DNA of 64,000 nucleotides, from positions 1-64,000 of the forward strand of contig DVKY01000038.1 of assembly GCA_018715765.1 (NCBI GenBank). The letters are read 5' to 3'. Source of the DNA: Fimivicinus intestinavium. Lineage in GTDB: Bacteria > Bacillota > Clostridia > Oscillospirales > Acutalibacteraceae. The notes beneath the pieces were generated by a model. It was given only the letters and a program-made list of their open reading frames with translations, was not told the DNA's origin and did no database searches. Made by a program: the position numbers and the translations under genes. Positions 1-8,035 of this stretch are shown here, in pieces (the first letter of the stretch is position 1; the number at the start of each line of letters is the position of its first letter).

Positions 1-353
1 GGTTGAAAGATAAGCCACACCACAACGCGTTCGGCGAACGCTTCCCGAACTCAGCCGCTCACGCGGCTTCAAACAGGCGGGAAGGTTCGCTTTTTGCCCT
101 TCGGGCCAAAAAGTCCCCTCACGTGCACGCATTGAGTGACATCTAATGCCGCCTGGGCCTATCGTTACGTTTGAGGCCCTGAACAACGGCTTACAGGTTC
201 CGCTGGGCCGGAACGAAAGTTGATTGTAGGGTCGGGTCTTGACGGTGGGAATAGGATGTTGGATGCGGAAATTAAGAAATCGCCGTCTCTGATGCGAGAT
301 TTTCAATACAGTCGCATCGATCTAATATCCAATTTCTAAGGTCTAATATCTAA
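1..353. other. Noncoding, possibly structured region
   Basis: No reading frame with a ribosome binding site is seen here. The left two thirds are G+C rich and contain several short inverted repeats, the clearest at 90-113 (CTTTTTGCCC, loop, GGGCCAAAAAG). The right third turns A+T rich. I do not recognise a known RNA family. It could be the end of a transcript that begins outside the window. Confidence 0.3.
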
Positions 354-364
354 ATGTTATCTAA

Positions 365-406
365 AATGCTTCGGGCCTGGGGGCGGAAATGCCTCCCAAG
401 CCCGAA
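365..406 (-). terminator. Intrinsic terminator of the GPH symporter gene
   Basis: On the minus strand a G+C-rich stem (370-384 with 391-406, one bulged A and one G-U pair) is followed by a short ATTTT run. It lies about 50 bases beyond the stop codon of the symporter gene. Confidence 0.6.
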
Positions 407-458
407 ATTTATTTTGTTTCAAGGGAATCCGGCTGCGGCTTTCTCAGCCGGGCGGTGC

Positions 459-2372
459 TTACTGCTTGCCGGCAGAGACGGTTTCCTCGCTTTCCGCCTT
501 GCCAATCCCGGCGTGCTTACGCATTTCGATCAGCTCGTTTTCAATGCGCCGTGCATCCTCCGGCGTGTGCTTATACATGGAGCGCGCGAGCAGAAAAATA
601 AGGTTATCAAACGCGCCGGACAGGGTGAACATGGGCCACATGTATTTGACGAATTTGGGCGGGAGTGCCTCGCCGCTCTCCTTATAGCCGCCGGTGTACC
701 CTGTCCACTGCAGGAATGCATTGCCTGTGACTGTGCCGATATTGTTTGTAACGATCTTGGCGAACAGGCCGTTGATGGAGTTGGTAACGCCCTCTGTACG
801 GAAGCCTGTTTTGAGCTCAACCAGATCGAGCATTTCATAGGTGAGCATTGTGCCTGCAACGGAATCCATATCCTGAATGACGTAAAGGCCCGCGTCAATG
901 ACGATTTGGATAGCAAGCTTCCAGAATTTATTGATGCCGAGCACGAATTTTAACAGGGAGGCGGCAACCTGGATGATGCTGTGGAGCTTGTGCACGCGCA
1001 GCGGGCCGCCGCACCAGTTGACAAACTGGCGGGAGAAGGGCTTTGTAAAGGAAATTGGGATGCCGACAATATAGTCGCGAAGCGTTAAGAATATTTCTCC
1101 TGTCACTTCCTTACCGCCGACGTGCAGCTTCGGCACCAGATAGCGGTAGATCAGCGAGGAGTCAACGGACGGGGTGAACACTGTGATAAAGTTGGCAACG
1201 GTATTCCAGATGAAATATTTGTTGTATTTGATTACCTCAAAGCTTTGGAGTACGCTGAGCTTGGGCTCGCCGGTTTCGGGGTCGATTTCAATCTCGCCGT
1301 TTTCGACCATCTCTCTGAAGTCGCGTCCCTTTTCCTTCTGCTCCTTTTTCCACGCACGCCGCTCCTTGCGGGTCATCTGGGCGAGCGCCTCATCGCGCTC
1401 TGCGCGCGCCTTGCGGTAGCGCAGCTCCGCCTCGCGCGCCTCGGCCTCACGCTGGGCGAGCTCCTCTGGCGTGGGTTCCGATTTTTCCTCCTGCGTTTTT
1501 TTCTCCGGAACAATATCTCGCTCGGGGATAGAGGGCAGCGAGTTCATCGGCTTGCCGGCGTATTTGAAATCCACACGCTGTTTGATGAAAGTAATCATCA
1601 TGGAGCCGCAAATATTAAAGGGAAGCATGATTGCCGTACCCACAACAATAATTTGGTAGTCGTTCCAGCCGAATACATTTTGAAGGCCCATGAGCATGTT
1701 GGGGATAGCGGAAACCGTGAAGCCTAATGAACTGCCGATGGAGGTCCAAACCTGGGTGCGCGTGCGCTGCTGCGTATAGGGGCTGATACCGGCGCGCAGC
1801 TTCTGCCCAGCCACCGAATCCAATGTGCCGATGATATCCTGAATGCAGTTGAGCGCCACCAGGGTGACAAGGTGCTGCATCTCCGTCATATTCCCGCCGA
1901 AGTTGATCATTTTGAAAAGCACAAGCACGTGACCCGTCACGGCGGCCAGGCGCATGACAAAGCGCCACTGCTTCGGGCCCATCTTTTTGCGGTCCATCCA
2001 CGAGCCGAGGATGGGGTCGTTGATTGCATCCCATAGGGAGGAGATAACGCCTGCAACGGACATCTTGTTTGGCGCAATGTGATAGTATTCTTTAAACAAA
2101 AAGTCCAGCCGGCCGGAGAATCCGCCGCCACCGGTGGTCAGCATGGTCGATACCATGAAGATGGCCAGCTCCCATGGCGTGACATGCCCCTCCGGCGTAT
2201 CCACGCCCCTAAACCACGATATGGGGTTCAAGATGATTCTGCGGACCTCTTCCTGATTTTCGGCGGACAGCTTACGGCGAACGCGTCCGGCGGGCGTTGA
2301 GATCCAATTGGCAAGCCGTTCACGGGCAGGCAGCTTTTCCGCTCGGGTCTTTTTTGGTTTTTTCTCCCTCAA
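459..2372 (-). CDS. GPH-family sugar:cation symporter with charged cytoplasmic insertion
   Basis: A 637-residue polytopic membrane protein of the glycoside-pentoside-hexuronide (GPH) group of the major facilitator superfamily, expected to import a sugar or glycoside with a cation. The family signature WDAINDPILG is at residues 114-123, followed by the basic DRKKMG loop. It is longer than usual (about 450) because of a 65-residue N-terminal extension and a highly charged insertion at about 265-372 between the two six-helix halves, rich in Glu, Lys and Arg and likely helical or coiled coil. The start is TTG, chosen because GAGAGGAAG lies seven bases upstream. It has its own promoter and terminator, so it is probably monocistronic. 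The substrate cannot be told from the sequence. Confidence 0.85.
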   Translation of the reverse strand: MREKKPKKTRAEKLPARERLANWISTPAGRVRRKLSAENQEEVRRIILNPISWFRGVDTPEGHVTPWELAIFMVSTMLTTGGGGFSGRLDFLFKEYYHIAPNKMSVAGVISSLWDAINDPILGSWMDRKKMGPKQWRFVMRLAAVTGHVLVLFKMINFGGNMTEMQHLVTLVALNCIQDIIGTLDSVAGQKLRAGISPYTQQRTRTQVWTSIGSSLGFTVSAIPNMLMGLQNVFGWNDYQIIVVGTAIMLPFNICGSMMITFIKQRVDFKYAGKPMNSLPSIPERDIVPEKKTQEEKSEPTPEELAQREAEAREAELRYRKARAERDEALAQMTRKERRAWKKEQKEKGRDFREMVENGEIEIDPETGEPKLSVLQSFEVIKYNKYFIWNTVANFITVFTPSVDSSLIYRYLVPKLHVGGKEVTGEIFLTLRDYIVGIPISFTKPFSRQFVNWCGGPLRVHKLHSIIQVAASLLKFVLGINKFWKLAIQIVIDAGLYVIQDMDSVAGTMLTYEMLDLVELKTGFRTEGVTNSINGLFAKIVTNNIGTVTGNAFLQWTGYTGGYKESGEALPPKFVKYMWPMFTLSGAFDNLIFLLARSMYKHTPEDARRIENELIEMRKHAGIGKAESEETVSAGKQ

Positions 2373-2394
2373 AACAGTCTTCCTCTCTATGTAT

Positions 2395-2408
2395 TTTTAA
2401 CGTTAAAA
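2395..2408. promoter_or_regulatory. Perfect 14-base palindrome, candidate LacI-type operator
   Basis: TTTTAACGTTAAAA is a perfect palindrome with a central CG, as in many LacI-family operators. It lies in the untranslated leader of the GPH symporter gene, downstream of its promoter, a position that suits repression. The regulator is not in this window. Confidence 0.4.
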
Positions 2409-2455
2409 TATGCCCCCTTATGCTTTGGCATAAAAGAACAAAATATATTAACGAA

Positions 2456-2484
2456 ATGTTAACATAGAAAATGGAATAAGTCAA
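2456..2484 (-). promoter_or_regulatory. Sigma-A type promoter of the GPH symporter gene
   Basis: On the minus strand TTGACT (2479-2484), a 17-base spacer and TAACAT (2456-2461). The -10 element sits inside an inverted repeat TTAAC-GAAAT-GTTAA that could bind a repressor. Confidence 0.55.
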
Positions 2485-2510
2485 CTAAAAAATAATATTA
2501 AGAACGAAAA

Positions 2511-2532
2511 AATATGGTAAAATAACCATATT
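2511..2532 (-). terminator. Weak A+T-rich hairpin with T run, possible terminator
   Basis: Minus-strand reading gives AATATGGT, loop, ACCATATT followed by TTTT. It is 185 bases after the stop of the dehydratase/activator gene and just before the next promoter, so it may end that operon, but the stem is only A+T rich. The rest of 2533-2716 is G+C-rich DNA with no gene seen. Confidence 0.3.
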
Positions 2533-2716
2533 GATTTGCCTGGAGCGCTACGTGCTCCGGCTGAGGCGTTCCGCTGGCCGGCCTTGCCCTCCCGTTGCAA
2601 AATTGTGCGCAAAGCGGCGAATTTACAGCAAACGGAAGGGCCCGGGGTGCGAAAACCCCAGGCCTGGATTATGGATTCGGATGTGAAAGGCCGGATGCCG
2701 CCGGTACCCCCGGTGA

Positions 2717-4372
2717 TTATGCTTCGGCCCAGTTCTCCAACGCCAGCAGGGCCGCGCCGAGCGCGCCGCAGATCTGCGGCTCCTCCGGCAGGAGAAGAGG
2801 CTCGCCGGTTTTTTCTTCAATCGCATGGCGTACCCCCTCGTTTTTGGCTACGCCGCCGGTCATCATATAAGCTCCCGTTGCCTTTGTGCGCGCGAGCAGC
2901 GCGCCGATTTTGGAGGCGACGGAGCGATGGAGCCCATGCACAATATCCGCCGTGCGTTTATTCTGCGCGATGAGGGAGACAACCTCCGATTCCGCAAACA
3001 CCGTACATATGCTGGAGATGGTAATTTCCTCCTTCCAGCTGCGATCGACTTCCCCCATGTGGGAAACGTCCATTTCCAGCGTGCGCGCCATCATGTCGAG
3101 AAAACGCCCCGTCCCGGCGGCGCACTTGTCGTTCATGACAAAGTCGGTGACCCTGCCGGCATCGTCCAAACAGATGACCTTGCTGTCCTGCCCGCCGATG
3201 TCGATTACTGTGCGTACCTGTGGGTTCAGAAAAAACGCGCCCTTTGCATGGCAGGTGATCTCCGTCACGCCCTGATCACCCGCTCCAATATGATTGCGCC
3301 CATAGCCGGTGGTAACGGTGCGGGCGATCTCTTCTTTTTGTCTGCCGGCCTTTTGAAGCGCCTCGTTCAGCGCCTTCTGCGCGCTTTGTTCCGCATGGGC
3401 GCCGGTTGGGACGGTGGAGCAGGCAAGCAGTTTTTTCCCTGCGTCGAGCAGAACAGCGTTTGTGGAGGTAGAGCCGCTGTCAATGCCTGCGAAGATTGTA
3501 TTTTGCTGCATTGCTTTCCCCTCATCCTGCTTCGGTATCATCCTGCCCGGCAGCGTTTCCAGAAACGCCTCAATGCGTGTTCCCAGCTGGCCCGGGGCGG
3601 GCGGCGTATAGTCGGTTTCCAGTTTCGTGAGCGGGATGCGCTCCTGTTTCAGGGCGCTGTATTCATAGTCGTAATAATCGCAGAATTTAACCGTATGATA
3701 GATCACGCCGCCGAGATAGGGGCTTTCCGTAATGCGTCTGCGGCCGGAAGGATTCGTCATGCGCATGCAGGGCGTTTGCCCGAGCAGAGCGGCGGCGTAA
3801 GCCTCCCAAAGCGATTGCGTGTCTGTGCCGCAGGGGAGAAAAACCTCGCGGCAGCCGGTGCAGGTATCGTTTCGCACTGGCAGGGGCGAACATGCCCGCA
3901 CCGCTTGGAGCAGACTCTCTGACGCGCGTGCGCCAAGCAGGCTTAAATAGGGCGCATCCGGCGCAGCGTCTGTCTGTGTAAAGGCCGATTGAAAACGCCC
4001 GGTGGAAAAGCGCCTCCCGCTGTAGGCGGCATATGCCTGTGCCAGCTGCTGGAGTGCCTGCGCAAAACGTTTCTGCGCACAGGCGGTTTCACAGCGCGGC
4101 AGATCAAGCAGATAGAGAAAGGGAGAATCCCCGCGCGCGTGCAAAATATCATAGACCCGGCGGATAGAATCGCAGCAGTTGACGAGCACGAGCTCGCCCG
4201 TGCCGTTTCGCAGGCAATCTTCCAGCAGGGCGCGGCCAAAGCCGCAGAGATTCTGGTGCGCGGCGCTGTCGGCCCGTTCAAAGCTCTCAACCCTCGGTTC
4301 GCGGCGGGTGCATTCTGTGCCAAAGCCGGCAAACAGCTCAATGGGCGTGTATTTGCAAACATATTGGATCAT
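2717..4372 (-). CDS. 2-hydroxyacyl-CoA dehydratase-like domain fused to its ATP-dependent activator
   Basis: A 551-residue fusion. Residues 1 to about 280 resemble the dehydratase beta-subunit family (HgdB/FldC type), with Cys-rich stretches LVNCCDSIRR and NDTCTGCR. Residues from about 290 are an ASKHA-fold activase of the HgdC/BcrA/BadF type: GIDSGSTSTNAVLLD phosphate loop, DIGGQDSKVI, and the two cluster cysteines in DKCAAGTGRFL and SSICTVFAESE that bridge a [4Fe-4S] cluster between two activator subunits. Activators of this family hydrolyse ATP to inject one electron at very low potential into a dehydratase or reductase. The ATG overlaps the upstream stop by four bases (ATGA), so it is translationally coupled to the gene at 4369-5649. 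Substrate unknown; the enzyme part may not be a true dehydratase. Confidence 0.8.
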   Translation of the reverse strand: MIQYVCKYTPIELFAGFGTECTRREPRVESFERADSAAHQNLCGFGRALLEDCLRNGTGELVLVNCCDSIRRVYDILHARGDSPFLYLLDLPRCETACAQKRFAQALQQLAQAYAAYSGRRFSTGRFQSAFTQTDAAPDAPYLSLLGARASESLLQAVRACSPLPVRNDTCTGCREVFLPCGTDTQSLWEAYAAALLGQTPCMRMTNPSGRRRITESPYLGGVIYHTVKFCDYYDYEYSALKQERIPLTKLETDYTPPAPGQLGTRIEAFLETLPGRMIPKQDEGKAMQQNTIFAGIDSGSTSTNAVLLDAGKKLLACSTVPTGAHAEQSAQKALNEALQKAGRQKEEIARTVTTGYGRNHIGAGDQGVTEITCHAKGAFFLNPQVRTVIDIGGQDSKVICLDDAGRVTDFVMNDKCAAGTGRFLDMMARTLEMDVSHMGEVDRSWKEEITISSICTVFAESEVVSLIAQNKRTADIVHGLHRSVASKIGALLARTKATGAYMMTGGVAKNEGVRHAIEEKTGEPLLLPEEPQICGALGAALLALENWAEA

Positions 4373-5649
4373 TGCGCAGCCTCCCTTCCCGCCAGCAGCT
4401 CCAGGAACGCCTCCAGCCTTGTCTGCATCTGGCCGTCATTAACATTGCGGCGGTCGCAGCCGTCCCCATCCAGCAGGAGCATGGGGATGCCCTCCTGCTC
4501 CAGCCGGTCGCGCACAAGCCCCGCGCCGCCAATGGTGTTCTTACAGCCCCAGTGACAAAAGAAAACCACGCCGTTTGCATGCAGCTTTTTTGCCATCCCT
4601 GCGATTTTATCCGCGCGGCGGGTCATGGAACCGTTAAAGGTATTGCAGAGCAGCCGCCGGGCCATGGATTCATAGGGGCGGTCAGGCTCCGGCTCATAAA
4701 GCGCATCAAAGCTCATGTCGGAACACAGCAGCTGGTTTTTTTCACTGAAATTAAGAAGGGCGCGCAGGGAATTTTGCCAGTAAGGCAGGGAGTGCACCCA
4801 TAGAATGCGGTTGCCGCCCTGAAATGGCGCGGCGTTTTGTGCGTCCTCGCAGAGCAGCTCGAAATAGCGCTCGATCTCCGGCCTGCCCAACAGAATGTGC
4901 ACGGCGAAGAGCGTGTACATTTCCGAGGTCATCTCATTGGGCAGATAGCGGCCGGAAAGCAGTTCGTAATATCTCCGGCAGGCCTGAAGGGAGCGGCGCT
5001 CACAGGCGAGCACATCGCGCAGCGCCTCCTCCTCCAGACGCTCGTGCATGACATCCTCCAAAAAGTGGGCAAAGTCGCGCAGCTGACCCGCCACATATTG
5101 CACTGCTTCTTCCTCGTCCGAACAGGGGGTGTCCACCGTGAAGTGCGGCGCGCCGTAGTGCGCCGCCAGGCGGCGGAAGGTGTTTGTGTTTGCATCGCAC
5201 GCGAGCGTAGTATTGGCTATGAAGCGCGGCTTTGGCAGCACGCCGGAGAGGGCGATGCCCGTTAAAATTTTGTGGTAGGAGCATAGGGTATCCGGCACAC
5301 CGGATTGGCGCGCGCGCTCAATGAAATACTGCTCGCTGCCCGCGCCGGCAAAATAGCAGGAGAGCCCCTCGGCAATCTGCGGCTCGATACGCATGGCGTG
5401 CAAAAGCTCGCAGGGCAAAAAGATGTTGACAATGGCGGAGCGTTCCGGGTGCGCCAGAGGGTGGAGCATAGCATCCATGCATACCGGCGAAATATAAGCG
5501 CGGCTCCCTGGCAGCTGCTTGGAAGGGAAATGCTTTGCCTGGAGGTTGGAGGCATGGAAAGCAAGCTCCAGCAGCCAGCGCGCGCGCTGCGGATGGACGG
5601 CCGCCGTTCTGCCCACCAAAGCGCCGAATTTTTCAATCATTGGATTCAT
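4369..5649 (-). CDS. 2-hydroxyacyl-CoA dehydratase family protein
   Basis: A 426-residue protein of the HgdB/FldB/BcrC-like family, which carries an iron-sulfur cluster and receives an electron from an activator. Family-like cysteines appear in LPCELLHAMRIEP, DTLCSYHK and HWGCKNTIGG. Start: an ATG at 5649 is preceded by GAAAGGAA about 11 bases upstream. A TTG at 5676 would add nine residues but has no ribosome binding site. It is followed with a four-base overlap by the fusion protein that carries the activase, so the pair could form a complete electron-injecting enzyme. No acyl-CoA transferase, enoate reductase or amino acid fermentation gene lies nearby, so the substrate remains open. Confidence 0.75.
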   Translation of the reverse strand: MNPMIEKFGALVGRTAAVHPQRARWLLELAFHASNLQAKHFPSKQLPGSRAYISPVCMDAMLHPLAHPERSAIVNIFLPCELLHAMRIEPQIAEGLSCYFAGAGSEQYFIERARQSGVPDTLCSYHKILTGIALSGVLPKPRFIANTTLACDANTNTFRRLAAHYGAPHFTVDTPCSDEEEAVQYVAGQLRDFAHFLEDVMHERLEEEALRDVLACERRSLQACRRYYELLSGRYLPNEMTSEMYTLFAVHILLGRPEIERYFELLCEDAQNAAPFQGGNRILWVHSLPYWQNSLRALLNFSEKNQLLCSDMSFDALYEPEPDRPYESMARRLLCNTFNGSMTRRADKIAGMAKKLHANGVVFFCHWGCKNTIGGAGLVRDRLEQEGIPMLLLDGDGCDRRNVNDGQMQTRLEAFLELLAGREAAQ

Positions 5650-5679
5650 GTGAATAAAATTCCTTTCGCAGCCCAATAC

Positions 5680-6246
5680 TCAAAGCGTCCAGATATTTGG
5701 ATTGGTGGTGGAGACGCCGAGCGCGCCCGCGCCCAACGCGCTGATCACATCCTCCTTTTCCGTGATCAGGCCGCCGGCGATCAGGGGCGTTTCCAGCTCG
5801 GCGCTGAGTTCGCGCAGAATCTTTGGCATAATGCCGGGCATGATCTCGAGTGCCTCCGGCGCAAGCAGACCCGTCGTTTTTGCAGCGGTGCGCATGGACA
5901 GGGAGTCGATAATGAAAATCCGCTGGATGGCGGACAGGCCGAGCTCCTTGGCAATTTTGATCTGGCTGCTCTTGGTGGAGATAATGCCGGTAGGGCGAAT
6001 GTGCTCCGCAATATAGCGCAGAGAGACCGCATCCCGGGAGAAGCCCTCAATCAAATCGACATGGATATAGATATCCTTGCCGCATTGGCGGGTTCTGTCG
6101 ACGATCCCCTGCAAATTGAAAATATTGCCGCACAGCAGGAAGATAATTTCGCTTGGGCTCGCAAGCGCGGCCTCCAGCGATTGCTCATCCTTGACGGCGG
6201 CAATCACGGGGTTGCGCGCGAGCGCATCGTAAAGAGGCTGTTTCAT
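5680..6246 (-). CDS. GlpP-family glycerol-3-phosphate-responsive antiterminator-like protein
   Basis: A 188-residue TIM-barrel protein matching the G3P antiterminator family over its whole usual length. Recognisable are FLLCGNIFNLQGIVD, IYIHVDLIEGFSRD, the GIISTK stretch and the phosphate-binding end TPLIAGGLITEKEDV with GALGVSTTN. In Bacillus GlpP binds glycerol-3-phosphate and the leader of glp mRNA to prevent termination. Here it is the first gene of a three-gene operon with two dehydratase-type proteins and no glpF, glpK or glpD, so its ligand and RNA target may differ. The start ATG has AAAGGAG eight bases upstream. The next gene follows after 30 bases. Confidence 0.8.
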   Translation of the reverse strand: MKQPLYDALARNPVIAAVKDEQSLEAALASPSEIIFLLCGNIFNLQGIVDRTRQCGKDIYIHVDLIEGFSRDAVSLRYIAEHIRPTGIISTKSSQIKIAKELGLSAIQRIFIIDSLSMRTAAKTTGLLAPEALEIMPGIMPKILRELSAELETPLIAGGLITEKEDVISALGAGALGVSTTNPNIWTL

Positions 6247-6298
6247 TTGGTTTTCTCCTTTCCCGGTCGGTCGGGCCCTTTTCAGGAAATCTCCGAAT

Positions 6299-6335
6299 AT
6301 TATAACATCTAAAAAGGCGAAAAGAAACCGCCTTT
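6299..6335 (-). promoter_or_regulatory. Candidate promoter region of the glpP-like operon
   Basis: A consensus -10 TATAAT (6299-6304, minus strand) lies 53 bases before the ATG. The -35 region is poor. It overlaps a stem with arms AAAGGCG and CGCCTTT (about 6313-6337) followed by Ts, which may be an operator or a terminator-like structure. Confidence 0.35.
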
Positions 6336-6468
6336 CAGGGGGGAAGCAAATGGCCTGTCATCCGGCGTGGCAGGAGTGGTTTTGTCGTTTTATATGGAAC
6401 TAAAAAAGAGCAGACCCAATTTTGTGGACAAATATCATACAAAATATGAATTCTATGATTTAGAGGGC

Positions 6469-6497
6469 TTGCCTGAGGGGATTTTTTCTGCTATAAT
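6469..6497 (+). promoter_or_regulatory. Sigma-A type promoter of the DUF4474 protein gene
   Basis: TTGCCT (6469-6474), 17-base spacer, TATAAT (6492-6497). It leaves an untranslated leader of about 170 bases in which I recognise no riboswitch. Confidence 0.6.
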
Positions 6498-6677
6498 AGC
6501 GATAACCAGAAACGGCTCATGGGTTTCAAATTGGCGGAAAAGCAGCGCCATATCACCGGGGGGTTCAACAGGTAGCGCCGCTTTGACGATATAGTTTCTT
6601 TCCGCAGAGCGCAGGCGGCAGCCGGCGCAGGGCGGAAGGGGCGAGGAAAACAGAAAATTTAGGAGGCAGTCAGTTCA

Positions 6678-7874
6678 ATGAAAGAGCACAAACATGCTGC
6701 AAGACTCATTGCAGCGCTGATGACGCTGGCTCTGCTGTGCGGAATGCTGTTTGCCATGCCCGCGCAGGCGGCGGAGGAGCCTGAGGCCGCTCCGGCAACT
6801 GTGGACGAGTATGAGGACAGCCTGCTTGCCGCGCAGGAAGCCCTTGAGCAGGGCGCGCAGGCGCAAATCGATACGCAATCCGAGAAGAAGAGCGGCTTTG
6901 GCGTATCCAAGGATCCGGAAACAGGCATCTCCCAGATCGTGATGTATGTCGGCGATCTTGAGGTTCCGATGGGCCTGTTTTACGACCCGGCGCAGGAGAT
7001 CTTCTATGGCGCGAACAATGCCGGCCTTCTGGGCATCGGCTTTGATTTCGATGTGGCACAGAAGATTTTCTACACGCCGATTAACCCCTGGCAGCGCAAC
7101 TTCGGCTTCTGCGAGCTGTATGATGCGGCCGCTCCTTTCACGGGGATGTTCTACAACACCGTCCGCTTCAAGTTTGAGTATGCGGGCAAGGATTGGTTGA
7201 TCCAGGTGTGGAAAGGCCAGTATGGTATCACCACAGGCGGTGAGCTCGGCGTTTACAACAAGAGCCAGAACCGCGAGACAGAGTTTTATGACTGCGCCTC
7301 GGATGAGGATATGCTGAATATGGGCTTCACCCTTTCCAAGAAGGATGTGGGCGAGCTGTTTACCCGCAAGATGCAGATGCACTGGTGGCAGACCGGCTTT
7401 GTCGTTTTGATGGCCACGCCGCCTTCGGCGCTGACGATGTCCTGCAAGATTGACATGAAGGATGCCGATATGCTCAAGGCTTTTGAGCAGTCTATGCTGG
7501 AGCAAGGCTTCAAAAAGGGCGACGGCGAGACGGACGGCACCTATGCCATCGACGGCCTGCGCGTAACCTTTACGTGGGGTCAGAAGGTAGCGGCTGAAAC
7601 CCAGGATGCGGCGGACGATACGCAGGCTCCGGAGGATGTTGAGGTCAATGTGACGCCGACTGAGGCTGCGCCGGTCGTTAACGAGACGCCGGTTGAGCAG
7701 CAGGATGCGGCGGAGGAGCTTCCGCAGCCGGAGGATCCCAATATGGCGGAGAATGCGGAGATCCCTGAAACCGGAGATAACGGCGTGATCGCTCTTGGTG
7801 TTCTGGCAGGCGCGAGTGCGCTTACGCTTTGCACGGTAGCAGTGTTGAAAAAGAAAAAAAGCGGTGATGCATAA
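6678..7874 (+). CDS. DUF4474-domain surface protein with IPETG sorting signal
   Basis: A 398-residue exported protein. Residues 1-32 are a signal peptide ending near AQA-AEE. Residues about 75-250 match the DUF4474 family, with the typical FKFEYAGKDWLIQVWKGQYG stretch. A Pro/Glu/Ala-rich linker (about 305-365) leads to IPETGDN, a hydrophobic segment and a KKKK tail, the layout of a sortase cell-wall anchor with Ile in place of the usual Leu. It should be attached to peptidoglycan by a sortase that is not encoded in this window. AGGAGG stands nine bases before the ATG. The gene has its own promoter and terminator. The function of DUF4474 is not known; the Trp-rich core suggests ligand or wall contact. 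Confidence 0.8.
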   Translation: MKEHKHAARLIAALMTLALLCGMLFAMPAQAAEEPEAAPATVDEYEDSLLAAQEALEQGAQAQIDTQSEKKSGFGVSKDPETGISQIVMYVGDLEVPMGLFYDPAQEIFYGANNAGLLGIGFDFDVAQKIFYTPINPWQRNFGFCELYDAAAPFTGMFYNTVRFKFEYAGKDWLIQVWKGQYGITTGGELGVYNKSQNRETEFYDCASDEDMLNMGFTLSKKDVGELFTRKMQMHWWQTGFVVLMATPPSALTMSCKIDMKDADMLKAFEQSMLEQGFKKGDGETDGTYAIDGLRVTFTWGQKVAAETQDAADDTQAPEDVEVNVTPTEAAPVVNETPVEQQDAAEELPQPEDPNMAENAEIPETGDNGVIALGVLAGASALTLCTVAVLKKKKSGDA

Positions 7875-7919
7875 AAGCAGCTGAAACCGCTGAAAATCTC
7901 GTGAGGGATTCGATCGGGC

Positions 7920-7950
7920 AGGCGGAGGTAGCCCTCCGCCTACTGTTTTT
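7920..7950 (+). terminator. Intrinsic terminator after the DUF4474 gene
   Basis: Perfect nine-pair stem AGGCGGAGG / CCTCCGCCT with loop TAGC, followed by ACTGTTTTT. Confidence 0.85.
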
Positions 7951-8035
7951 ATATAGGGCCCCTGTTGGAAGGATGCCGGTGCGCATCTGATGCTTATTGG
8001 CTCTCATGCTATAGACAACGATTGGAGGGAACGGC

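Noticed and set aside
6367..6594. 75-codon frame between the glpP-like gene and the DUF4474 gene
   Set aside because: It lacks a ribosome binding site, lies over the promoter of the DUF4474 gene and has no recognisable protein character.
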